In this document: piece by piece, positions 54,541-64,000 of the stretch
How the letters are laid out: each line of letters opens with the position of its first letter
Position numbering within the stretch: position 1 is the first letter of the stretch
Assembly (NCBI GenBank): GCA_023525715.1
Contig: CM042017.1
Span: forward strand, 80,222,857-80,286,856
Reading direction: 5' to 3'
From: Cichorium intybus
Taxonomy: Eukaryota; Streptophyta; Magnoliopsida; Asterales; Asteraceae
Length of the DNA stretch: 64,000 bases
Program-made: the position numbers and the translations under genes
The notes under the pieces: model-generated
The model's database searches: none
Seen by the model: the letters and a program-made list of their open reading frames with translations, nothing else
What the model was told of the DNA's origin: nothing

Positions 54541-57507
54541 ATGCAGATGAACTACTCTCTGAATGTTGCTAATAGTGTCGGAGGCTCTAACCGAGCCCCC
54601 ATACTCATTCCTACTGAGTATAATGGTTGGGAATCTCGTATGCGCAACTATCTCAAAACCAAAGGAAAAGATATCTGGCGTTCAGTCGAAGAAGGACCAC
54701 ATCTTCCGACGTACACCCCGAGACCAGACACTGCAGAAGAGGCTCTAGGTGGTACTTCTCAACCAAGGTTAACTCCCCTGGATATAGAGAAAATGGACAA
54801 CGACCAAATAGCTTTCACCGAAATCCAATGTGGGATTCCTCCGGAACTCTTTGATCTCATACAAAACTGTACAACAGCTCAACAAATCTGGGTTCTCTTA
54901 CAAATCATGTTCTTAGGAACGGAGGAAGCAAAAGATCAAAAATTGGTGTCAAGTCTCTCAGAATACACCCACTTCTCAACATTTTTCGGAGAATCACTGA
55001 GACAGGCATTCACCCGGTTCTCTATAATTGTCACCAGACTCCTAAGTTCAGGAGCAGAAAGAACCAATCAGGAAATCAATCTACGATTTCTTGAAGGGCT
55101 TGGAAAAGACTGGGTGCTTGTCAAAATGATTCTTCAAGACTCTAGAAAGTTAAAAACTTTAAACATGTACCGACTATACAACAATATCATTGGACAAGAA
55201 CATGATATAAAAGGCAATCAACAACAACAGCAACTTGGTGGACCTCTGGCTTTAGTCGCTGAGCACAACTACCCAACGACTGGCAACACTCCTCAACAAC
55301 TAGTACAGTATCAACAAGCAACTCAGCAGCAAATCAACCCTAACATTTCCTCACCTCAGATTGCTCCCACTCAAAACTTACCACAACCTCAGCAACAAAA
55401 TCCTATACCCTCATACCATCCCTCTCAACCACAAATTTCTTACCCTTCACACTATCAAACCCCGACAGTGCAATACCAATCATCTCAAATCTCGCAACCC
55501 TCCATTCAATCTAAGACTCCAACTATTGCACTTCCAGCTCCAGTACAAACCACTGAATCATACTATTCAGAATATGATGAAGCTGAAGAAGCCGCCTACC
55601 AACACGAGATTGCCATGATTAGTCAGAAGTTCAACAGAATACCATCCTACTCTAGTCTGAAGAAGAACTTCCGTTCCTCTAACCAAAATGCAAAATATCA
55701 ACCAAGAAATAATTATCAGAAAGGGCATCAACAATCTGGTTAAACCCATTACTATCCGAAACCAGAAAATCAGCAACAAGAAAAACCAAAGGCAGCTCCA
55801 GCTGTCAGCACTAATCAAGCTCCAACTCCTGAAAAGAAGGAATCAGATGTAATCAAATGCCACAACTGCGGAGGTCTATGGCACTATGCTGCTGACTGCA
55901 GAGCTCCGAGGAACTATCCAAAGGCAAAAGAAGAAGAAAAAGTCAAAGCATTTGTAGCATCCGGAAACGTCGAGATCTGGTCCTCAGGAGATGATGATGA
56001 GCAGTTTGAAAACAAGCGAAAAAGAGGAAAAGGATTTGGAGAATGCATGATGGTGCAAGCAAATCGAGAAACTCCAATCCCAGAGTTGGCAAACTCCAAA
56101 CATCTTAAGGACACTGCTGAATCCTCATCTTCCTACATGCCGAAGAACTATGCTTTTATGGTCAACCACAAAACTGGCAAAGGAGTGAGTATCATCGAAC
56201 AGGTACGTAACATGCTTCATACACATCGGATTTACTCTAATAATCTAGAACCTGCTCTAGAAAAAATATCTTACACTTGTGCAGATGCCTTAGCTGCATA
56301 TCAGCGGGTTCTGGAAGAAAGGGATGATGGGTATGACGAAGTGATAAAATTGAAGAATATGCTAGAGGATAAGAAACTATTTTGTGATAAACTTACTGCT
56401 AATTTGAAGATCGAACAGACTTCTAGGACTTTGTTAGAAAATTCAAATCAGCTTTTGACATCGCAAAGGGATTTAGCCCAAAGCGATAATGTAAGACTAA
56501 ACAATTTAGTAGATCCGTTGTATCATGCAACTGAAGTTTTCAAATCTCCTGCTAACACTAATTCTTCAGAAAACACTTTTAATTGGGGATGGGCAAGAAA
56601 AACCACAAACAAAAACTATCCTATATACAACAAAAAAAGTCCATTCTTTCAGTACCCTTCAAATGAATATGATAATAAACACGATGAGGACACAACCAAG
56701 AACTTTTCTAAAACTCCTACCAATGAATCAGAAAATGCCATTTCTGAGTCAAAAGAAGGAGTTAACATTCCCTTCTCATATTCCTCAGAAGCAGACACTG
56801 CCGAAATCAGCAAATTGTCTACAGCTTTAGTCCCATTCATGCCTAGACACATGACCACGGTCACAAACTATCCATCATCAAGTTCTCAGCAACACTCTTT
56901 CTTAGAAAATCAGCAAAGTAACTGTGTTACTAAAAAATGCAATCCATGTTCTAAGAACTTGGAAAATTCAAAAAAAGAAAAGGTTGATGAAGAAATTGAA
57001 ATAGAGAAATTCCAAGGCAATATCATGATTAAAAATGACTTTAACAAAATTATAATCAGAAATACTAATGTTGCCGACATATCCAACATGATTTCCGAAC
57101 CATCGTGTTCTGACAAAAAGTCATACGAAGATACATCACAACATAATTTTTTAAATAATCCGATCAGAATTTCGCTCAAAAAACTTAAAGTCAATCATGA
57201 AGAGACAAACTCTTTAAATGATTCTTTATCTGACTCTTCCCCAAGAGAAATTTTTCAAAAAGGAACAGGAAAGAATTTAACCAAACAAGGAGTAAAACCA
57301 ATCTTAAACAGAAAAGATCTCCGATCACCTCGATCTCATGCAAGATTTGAGCAGAAAAAGTGTTTCTACACTAAGAAACGATCAGAAGTTAATACAACTT
57401 TTGTCACTCCAAGTCATACTCAGAGATCTACTCTTTCCACACTCCGAAAGTATATCCACAAGGGATTACTTCCGACTCCAAATATCAAACCTATTCAGCA
57501 ATTTTAA
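54541..57507 (+). pseudogene. gag of the SIRE-like element, one internal stop
   Basis: One frame runs from an ATG at 54457 or more likely 54541 (Met-Gln-Met-Asn-Tyr) to 57507, interrupted only by TAA at 55741-55743. Order: capsid core with Tyr-Asn-Gly-Trp-Glu and Phe-Leu-Glu-Gly-Leu; a Gln/Pro-rich stretch (55210-55560); the zinc knuckle Cys-His-Asn-Cys-Gly-Gly-Leu-Trp-His-x4-Cys at 55858-55899 just after the stop; then a 480-codon Asn/Ser/Lys-rich linker with a coiled-coil portion (about 56260-56510). Without the stop this would be a normal SIRE-sized gag. Ribosomes stopping at 55741 would make gag without the knuckle. Confidence 0.85.
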
Positions 57508-57960
57508 AATATCAGAAACTCAGATTACAACTCAAAATTTCCAAAATTAACCAGAAATTCAAAAATAACTCAAAACAGTCCCACAACTTCTAAGCAACCT
57601 GTGAATGAGTCATTGTTGCTTATTCAAATGTTATCGAAACCAAGATTCAGAACTATAATCGTTCTCAAACTACTCCGAAAATTCTGAAGCGACAACAAAA
57701 TAATACTTGCTGTCATTGTTGCAAACATAATTCTAAAACAGTCATTGTTGCTGATTCAAAAAAATTTAAACATCCAACAAAAACTTACTCTCCAAAACTC
57801 TCAAAAAGATTTGTTCAAAAGTGGGTTGTAAAATCATCCACTTCTGAACCAAACTCACCTTCTGAAATTGAAACTCCCATCAAATCAATTGTCAAAAACA
57901 AATCTTCCATATCTATGAAAGCAAATGGGACCAAACAAGTTTGGGTACCCAAACAAACTG
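57508..57960 (+). pseudogene. Linker between gag and protease, frame lost
   Basis: The reading passes through several frames. A Cys-Cys-His-Cys-Cys-Lys-His cluster (about 57711-57731) and the SIRE-like Lys-Gln-Val-Trp-Val-Pro-Lys phrase (about 57935-57955) mark the path to protease. Confidence 0.55.
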
Positions 57961-59269
57961 TCTAATCTTTCAGGCACTTAGTACGGAAGACCAGGATGAC
58001 AAATGGCTAATTGACATCGCCTGCTCAATGCACATGACCGAAAGATTGGAGTTTCTAAGAGACTACAGAGAAGTCAGCTTTGGAGGATACGTCACATTCA
58101 GAAATGATGCAAACGGCATCATCAAAGGCTATGGTGTACTGACAAACGGAAACTTCACCATTCAGAAGGTTGCCTATGTTCTCGGACATAAACACAATCT
58201 CATAAGTGTAGGTCAACTGGTCAGTACCGGTCTCCGAATTGAATTCGACAATGAATTTAGCTACATCATGACGGGTAACAGAGACAGATGTCTGATAAAA
58301 TCTCCAAGACAACTCAACATGTTTCCATTAGACATCTCTATGTTTCTCGGAAAACCAAGATTATGTTTACTCTCTAAGGCTCATTAGTCAGCTGGTTATG
58401 GCATCGGAAACTAGCTCATCTCAACTTCCGATACATGAACCAGTTGGTAACAGGAGAAATGGTCAGAGGAATGCCACTTCTGAGGTTTGACAACGAAAAC
58501 TTATGTGCAGCATGTGCATTAGGCAAGCAAAAGAAGAAACCTCACAAATCAATCACCGACTCAAGCATTACTCGTCCATTAGAACTTCTCCACATGGATC
58601 TATGTGGTCCATCAACTGTTGCTAGTCTGAATCACAAAAAGTATATCCTAGTTATCGTGGATGATTACACCCGATTCACCTGGGTATTCTTTTTAAGATT
58701 AAAATCAGACACCTTCCTGGAACTCAGAAACTTCATTACATCAATTGAACTCAAAATCCAACTACCAGTAAGAAGAATCCGAAGTGATAATGGAACTGAG
58801 TTCAACAATAAGCAAATTGAAGAATTTCTTGCATCCAAAGGGATAGAGCACAACTTCTTAGCACCATATACACCTCAGCAAAACGGTGTAGTAGAAAGAA
58901 GAAACAGAACCTTAGTGGAAGCAGCTCGATCAATGCTGACCTTTGCAAACCTTCCTCTAACATTATGGGCAAGCAAATGCAACCGCATGTTTTGTTCAAA
59001 ATTGATCCATTTTCAACAAACGACTACAGATGACACCCTATGAAATCTTAAACGAAAGAAAACCCAATGTCAAATTCTTCCATATATTTGGCTGCAGATG
59101 CTTCATTAAAAATAACAAAGATCATTTGGGAAAATTTTCACCCAAAAGTGATGAAGCAATCTTCATGGGCTATTCATCAAAATCAGTTGCCTATCGTGTT
59201 CTAAACAGAAGAACACGAGTTATTGAAGAAAGCTTTGACATAGAATTCGACTATCATTATCAATGGTGA
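57961..59269 (+). pseudogene. pol, protease and integrase of the SIRE-like element
   Basis: The protease site reads Asp-Ile-Ala-Cys-Ser-Met-His-Met-Thr (58013-58039): the Asp is kept, but Ser-Gly is replaced by Ile-Ala, so activity is unlikely. The frame shifts near 58385. Integrase starts with Trp-His-Arg-Lys-Leu-Ala-His and Cys-Ala-Ala-Cys (intact zinc set), then Leu-His-Met-Asp-Leu-Cys-Gly, Arg-Ser-Asp-Asn-Gly-Thr-Glu-Phe (about 58780) and Val-Val-Glu-Arg-Arg-Asn-Arg (about 58888), so all three catalytic acids are kept. A frameshift near 58968 and a stop near 59003 precede the C-terminal part (59030-59269; Val-Phe/Ile-Phe-Gly-Cys-Arg-Cys-Phe). Confidence 0.88.
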
Positions 59270-61528
59270 AAGAAGAATCAAGATATTCTATATGTAATGG
59301 AGAATGATATTCCAGTGGGACATCGACCCATTCATACAGTTGAAATTGATTACGACTTACTCTTTGACCCACCAGAAACTGCAAAAGATGTCGAAGTTAT
59401 CCATTCTCCTGATGTAATTCAACAAATCATCTCAGCATCAGGACCTTCCACTTCATCAGAACTCACGATATCTGACAATCAAACAGACCCTCCAATCAAC
59501 ACTTCAACAGTTGAGGGGGAGCCTTCGCTCCCTTCCCCGAATCATCAGACTCAGAAGGAACCCTCACACCCAGCAACCTCTGAGAGGGAGTCTATACTCC
59601 CTACTCATGTTGATGGGATACCTCAATCCGAGGGGGACCATCAAACCTCAGGAGATACTTTGTCAGCAAATGTCCTATCAGAAGATACCCTAATTAACTC
59701 CTCTGATGCTACACTTAATAATCCACCTGTCTTCATCTTTGAAGCCGATGAAAATGCGTCAGCTGAAGAGTCACAAAATCAAAACATATCTCCTGAAGAC
59801 ACCAACTTCATTCAAGATGTTTCTCCTCCTAATTTTGACCCAGCTTTTCTTCCAACATTACATAAATGGACTCGGAGTCATCCTCCGAACCAAATCATCG
59901 GAGATCCCTCCTCCAAAGTTCAGACAAGGTCAAAGAAATCAATTCATGATGAATGCCACTTTGCCGCATACATCAGCAAAATTGAGCCAAAAATAGTCTT
60001 AGATGCTCTAGACGACGATGACTGGATCAAGGCCATGTAAGAAGAACTATCAGAATTTAAAAGAAACAATGTATGGGATCTTGTTCCGAGACCATCAAAT
60101 CACAGAGTAATAGGTACCAGATGGGTCTTCCGAAAAAAACTTGATGACATGGGAACAGTAGTCAGAAACAAGGCCAGATTAGTGGCAAAAGGGTACAGTC
60201 AGATCGAAGGGCTTGACTATGATGAAACATATGCACCTGTAGCTAGACTAGAAGCCATTCGGATCTTTCTAGCCTATGCTGCATATAAAAACATTATTGT
60301 ACATCAAATGGATGTAAAAAGTGCATTTCTTCAAGGTGATCTTCAAGAAACAGTTTATCTTCAACAACCTCCTGGTTTTGAAGATCTATCTCGACCCAAC
60401 CATGTGTATCGTCTGAATAAGGCCGTATACGGTCTAAAACAATCACCCAGAGCTTGGTATGAAACATTATCAAATTTTCTAGTATCATCTGGATACAGAA
60501 GAGGAGTCATTGATCCTACATTCTTTGTTCGATCACATCAAAATCACATCATGATCGTACAAGTCTATGTAGATGATATCATTTTCGGATCAACTAATCA
60601 AGCAATGGTTGATGAATTTGCAAAAGTGATGACAGACAAATTTCACATGAGCATGAACAGAGAAATAAACTTCTTCCTAGGCCTTCAAATCAAACAAACC
60701 AAAAGATGAATATTCATTCATTAAGAAAAATATACAAATGAACTCCTGAAGAAAATTTCCCTTGAAAATTGCTCTACTGCCAGAGTTCCGATATCCACCA
60801 ACCATAAAATCTTTGCAGATCCCGAAGGCGATCCCGTAGATCATAAGTTGTATCGATGGATGATAGGTTCTCTCTTGTACTTAACCGCAAGTAGACCCGA
60901 CATCATGTTTTCAACTTGCCTATGTGCCAGATATCAAGCAGCTCCGAAATTGTCACATCTGACAGCCGTAAAGCAAATTTTCAAATATCTCAAAGGTACT
61001 AAGGCAATGGGAATATGGTATCCAATCGGAGACAACTTCAAACTCCAAGCATTCACCGATTCGGACCATGCCGGATGCAAATTGGATCCGAAGAGCACTT
61101 CCGGAGGCTGTCAATTTCTAGGTGGAAGATTAGTCAGCTGGCCCTTAAGGAAGCAAAACCGTGTCGCCTTGTCATCAGCAGAAGCAGAATACGTGGTTGC
61201 TTCTACCTGCTGTTCACAAGTTCTATGGATGAAGACTCAACTCATGGATTATGGTTACCGATTTCTTCAGGTCCCTATCTACTGTGACTCCAAGAGTGCC
61301 ATAGCCATTTCACATAATCCTATTCAGCACTCTATGACGAAGCACATCGATCTTAGATATCACTTCATCAAGGATCAGATTTTACAAGGTAACATCGAGC
61401 TTTACTTCATTCTTACTGATGAACAAGTTGTTGATGTCTTCACAAAAGCCTTAGATTCCACTAAATTCAATAATTTTTTGGACAAATTGGGTATGTTAAA
61501 TCCTGACTCGGATTTCTTCAGAGAATGA
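59270..61528 (+). pseudogene. pol, reverse transcriptase and RNase H of the SIRE-like element
   Basis: One frame carries an acidic linker (59297-60037), a TAA at 60038, the RT (60041-60706; Gln-Met-Asp-Val-Lys-Ser-Ala-Phe-Leu-Gln-Gly, Tyr-Val-Asp-Asp at 60566-60577), two closely spaced stops (TGA 60707, TAA about 60719) and the connection plus RNase H to 61528. RNase H shows Phe-Thr-Asp-Ser-Asp-His-Ala, Ser-Ser-Ala-Glu-Ala-Glu-Tyr and Asp-Val-Phe-Thr-Lys-Ala-Leu. The residues of both active sites are kept and only stop codons break the frame, so the copy is recently disabled. Confidence 0.9.
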
Positions 61529-61880
61529 TACTCAGTTTCTGACTATCATCTACTCAGCAAAAGCTATGTTCGGAACAACCTCTGAGTTGTCCCTAAGAAC
61601 TATCAGACTTCTGACTAGTCTCATTGTCACAACTACTATAGACTCAGAAGATCTCTAACGCAAATTACTCAAAATAAAGTTGTCACACCATTTATCTTAA
61701 GGTTACTCACATTCACAAAAAGAAAAAACACAGTTTCATTAAGATAAAAAGAGATTACATGATCTGAATCCATTAAGTCATACATCAAGAACATCTCAAA
61801 ACTATATGACTTAAGATTCTAATAAAGAAAAAAGTTAAAAACATCAAAAGCAAAAAGACTACAACTTCGTCCCCTCCACT
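61529..61880. other. Spacer between RNase H and the antisense Agenet gene
   Basis: AT-rich non-coding DNA; downstream flank for both the pol frame (plus) and the Agenet gene (minus). I see no motif beyond AT-rich stretches (61680-61850) that could hold minus-strand polyadenylation signals. Confidence 0.4.
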
Positions 61881-62297
61881 CTAGTGCTTGTTGTATTGCC
61901 ACTTTAGAGGACTGCCATAAGTAAAGTTCTGTGTGATTCCCACAGACAAATCACACACACGAACAGTCTTCCCATCCAACAGCACCACATTATATATATC
62001 GTCGCCAATCACGTAGTCGACGACACCACTCCACCACCCTTGTCGATCCCATGCATCGACGTAATCTCCCACATTGTACTCCACGATCACCGTAGGAGGA
62101 ATGGGACGAAGAACACCATACTTTACCTTCACAACCATCATCTTACCAGTTGTGTTGTCCGGTAGACACCTGAGTTGAACTTCACAACGTCTCTTCCACG
62201 TCTTAGTGATTACCCCTTCATAAAACCCCCCTGCAAAATCTCCCTGTGCAAGCTTCACCTCGACTTCATCAAAGCAGTTGAAGAAATATCGAGCCAT
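61881..62297 (-). CDS. Tandem Agenet (Tudor-like) domain protein, copy A, antisense inside the retrotransposon
   Basis: An open frame of 138 codons, antisense to the element. The start context AAAATGGC is a good plant start. Two Agenet-type beta-barrel units follow. Residues about 10-70 hold Val-Glu-Val-Lys-Leu, a Phe-Tyr-Glu-Gly-Val-Ile block and a closing Leu-Arg-Pro-Ile-Pro-Pro. Residues about 75-125 hold the hallmark Gly-Asp-Tyr-Val-Asp-Ala-Trp then Gly-Trp-Trp-Ser-Gly-Val-Val, and Tyr-Asn-Val-Val-Leu-Leu-Asp-Gly-Lys. Plant tandem-Agenet proteins (for example AGDP1/ADCP1 of Arabidopsis) bind methylated histone H3 tails; that role here is inference. A TATAAAAA box lies 71 bases upstream. 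It has a paralogue at 62902-63321. I do not know of an Agenet gene as a standard part of SIRE elements. Confidence 0.8.
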   Translation of the reverse strand: MARYFFNCFDEVEVKLAQGDFAGGFYEGVITKTWKRRCEVQLRCLPDNTTGKMMVVKVKYGVLRPIPPTVIVEYNVGDYVDAWDRQGWWSGVVDYVIGDDIYNVVLLDGKTVRVCDLSVGITQNFTYGSPLKWQYNKH

Positions 62298-62584
62298 TTT
62301 GAAAGCAAACCTTGTTCAGTTAATTTTTCTTTTGATATGAGTTGTTAAACATTTAGCCGAAAACCCCTTTTTATAAGCAATCTGAATGCCTATTCACCTT
62401 CTCTAAATCAATTACTTAGAGGTCATAATGACCCTAGTGGGCAGTTAATGCACTTGTCACATCAGCATCATGGCCTAAAACGGTTGATTAGACGGTTCGG
62501 AAACTTTGACGGCGTAATGGATAAACCACTCGTAATTCCATACAGATTTCTCCGTTTTCCCAGAACTGACACATACTCACCTAA

Positions 62585-62621
<37 letters not shown>

Positions 62622-62901
62622 TCTCTTCTATAGATACGACAAAACTCTTCTCCTCTCTGAATCTCTTCACCTCTAAATTCTTTCTAAATACTTTCTTAAT
62701 GTCAACTTCTGAAACCTTTAAATTTTCATTCACAAATTTAATCCAGATTAAATGTCACAACATGCTTTCATTCATACCACCCAAAACATTACAAAATACA
62801 ATGAAAGCACGAGTTTACACAATCCTAGACAAACATACAAACATAACATCAAACAAACAAGTCACATAATCTACCAAAAGACCAACAACCTCCTTCAACC
62901 A
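62298..62901. other. Spacer between the two Agenet genes, with a TATA-like box and a (CT)n run
   Basis: On the minus strand, TATAAAAA (plus-strand 62368-62375) stands before copy A. A CT dinucleotide run covers 62588-62619; on the minus strand this is a GA run, a common element in plant promoters. No other gene seen. Confidence 0.6.
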
Positions 62902-63321
62902 TCAAAGCTTATAGTATTGCCACATCGGAGTTTCTCCAAGATGATACCTTTGATGAATCCTCAGTTCCGACTCATCAACAAACAGATGAGTCCCATCCAC
63001 TAACACCACATGGAACTGATTGAATGGCGTCATCCTGGAAATGGCAGCTGGCCACCACCCTCGACGGTACCACACCTACACAAAATCAAACTGCTTAAAC
63101 TCCACCAAAACCTTAGGAGGAACAGGTTGCAGATATGCAAAATCCACATGCACATTCAAAGGACCACCAGTGGATCCATCTGTCAATGTTGTCATCTTCA
63201 CTTCATAGCGATGATTCCACACAGATTTGATCACACCACCATAAACAGCACCAACGAACTCCCCATCTTGCATTCTAACCTCTACCTTCTCATCACGGTT
63301 GAATGGACGTCTTGAAGCCAT
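62902..63321 (-). pseudogene. Tandem Agenet domain protein, copy B, one in-frame stop
   Basis: A paralogue of copy A of almost the same length (139 codons). The start at 63321 (Met-Ala-Ser-Arg-Arg) aligns with Met-Ala-Arg of copy A; an in-frame Met four codons upstream (63333) is less likely. The first Agenet unit is intact (Val-Glu-Val-Arg-Met, Val-Tyr-Gly-Gly-Val-Ile, Leu-Gln-Pro-Val-Pro-Pro). A TAG at 63076-63078 falls at the start of the second unit, after Phe-Asp-Phe-Val. Beyond it the same frame continues through Gly-Trp-Trp-Pro, Val-Val-Leu-Val-Asp-Gly-Thr and Met-Trp-Gln-Tyr-Tyr-Lys-Leu to TGA at 62902, parallel to the end of copy A. A truncated one-domain product or readthrough is possible. 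Confidence 0.75.
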
Positions 63322-64000
63322 ATTAGTCCTCAAATCTTCTCTTGTGTGATTTCTTCGTTTTACAGCAAACCCCCTTTTATTACTACTCCCCCTTCACCAC
63401 TTCATGACACCTCATCGCTTCGAGATCAGTAATATAGAGATGCGCTACATGATTTGACTGCATAACTTACACAGTCGGTGCCATTGATTATCTGTATAGA
63501 AATGACATGAAAACTCCTAAGTTATCCATTAAACTGACATACTCAGACAGCAGCTTCCGAGCTTTCCTCTCCGAACTACAATAAGAACCTTCGCGCCTAT
63601 ACCACTTCTGATCAATAACCCTCAGAAATACTACCCCCTTCTCCGAACCTCCAAATTCAGAACCCCACTATCTCTCTCTGAATTAATATTTCTGACTCAT
63701 TCCCGTATCTCAAAACCCCCCGTATTCCTAATCTCACTCCGAATCTTCCACTCCGAAACCCTTCTCGGAACTTAGAACCCTCTCACTCCGAAATACAATC
63801 TTTCCCTCAGAAAACCAATCCTACCATTTCGGAATTCGACTCAGAATCACTCACCTTCTGAACACGTCAGAACTACAACACTTACACCTATCCGTACCTT
63901 AGACACCTCGCCACGACATATTTAATGTGAGAATGTAAATTAAATACGAAAAACATTTAATATCCAATAATTAAAAACCACACGATTAATATTTCTCCAA
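63322..64000. other. Upstream region of Agenet copy B and further 3' part of the SIRE-like element
   Basis: On the minus strand an AATAAAAGGGGG box (plus-strand 63370-63381) stands 54 bases before the copy B ATG, in line with the box of copy A. The rest (63400-64000) is C- and CCGAA-rich, similar in tone to the LTR of this element, and has no credible frame. The 3' LTR has not begun by 64000. Confidence 0.5.

Larger units (their letters stand above)
53279..64000 (+). mobile_element. SIRE-like copia retrotransposon carrying antisense Agenet genes (3' end outside window)
   Basis: LTR 53279-54357, primer site, gag with zinc knuckle, protease, integrase, RT, RNase H (to 61528), and then about 2.5 kb in which two Agenet-type genes run antisense. 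It entered the right gypsy LTR; the 5 bases before it, TAGTC, match TAGCC in the intact left gypsy LTR except for one base. The 3' LTR is not reached. The polyprotein has a handful of stops and two or more frameshifts, fewer than element 1. The lineage call comes from the RT wording and the long gag and 3' regions. Confidence 0.88.

Noticed and set aside
55361..56864. Alternative frames overlapping the gag of the SIRE-like element
   Set aside because: Shadows of the main gag frame.

Overview
The window looks like heterochromatic intergenic DNA from a large, repeat-rich flowering-plant genome. The evidence is stacked Ty1/copia and Ty3/gypsy LTR retrotransposons with tRNA-Met-type primer sites, CACTA (En/Spm) DNA transposons, and a long block of plant-type CCCTAAA repeats. 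The SIRE-type copia proteins and their extra 3' ORFs look to me like those of Asteraceae; that is an impression and was not tested. I found no convincing host single-copy gene, no rRNA or tRNA gene and no CRISPR array. Almost every coding stretch belongs to a mobile element, and most are broken by stops or frameshifts.

Layout. 1-3170: AT-rich DNA, long inverted repeats, a TA microsatellite and the terminus of a CACTA element. 3171-3547: remnant of a minus-strand LTR element. 3548-11036: plus-strand, Angela/Tork-like copia element with decayed gag-pol; both outer LTR ends are cut. 11037-20433: minus-strand SIRE-like copia element with a gag deletion, pol, an extra 3' ORF and only its 5' LTR. 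20434-31341: an old Angela-like copia copy, interrupted by a 2.8 kb TRIM-like element (20641-23412) and a 3.35 kb non-autonomous copia element (26077-29430, target duplication GTTTG).

31342-53278: a minus-strand gypsy-type element with about 2.45 kb LTRs and no coding core. Its left LTR is split by a copia element (31979-47933, duplication CTAAG, LTRs differing at 5 of 767 sites), and that copia element is itself split by a complete 8.5 kb CACTA transposon (33355-41876, duplication TTA). The CACTA element carries a TNP2 transposase gene, a second six-exon transposase-family gene, subterminal GCGGCGAC repeats, two strong hairpins and about 885 bp of telomere-like repeats. 53279-64000: a plus-strand SIRE-like copia element that entered the right gypsy LTR; its 3' LTR lies beyond the window.

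The most unusual content is at 61881-63381. Downstream of the SIRE pol region, in antisense, lie two paralogous genes for small tandem-Agenet (Tudor-like) proteins, each with a TATA-like box 50-70 bp upstream of its ATG. One is open and the other has a single in-frame stop. Known plant tandem-Agenet proteins read heterochromatic histone marks, so a retrotransposon-borne Agenet gene is the best candidate here for an undescribed system. Most elements appear to depend on proteins supplied in trans: two copia elements keep clean LTRs but lack pol, the gypsy element has no coding core, and the CACTA transposase gene has a frameshift and a nonsense codon despite sitting inside a very young copia insertion.
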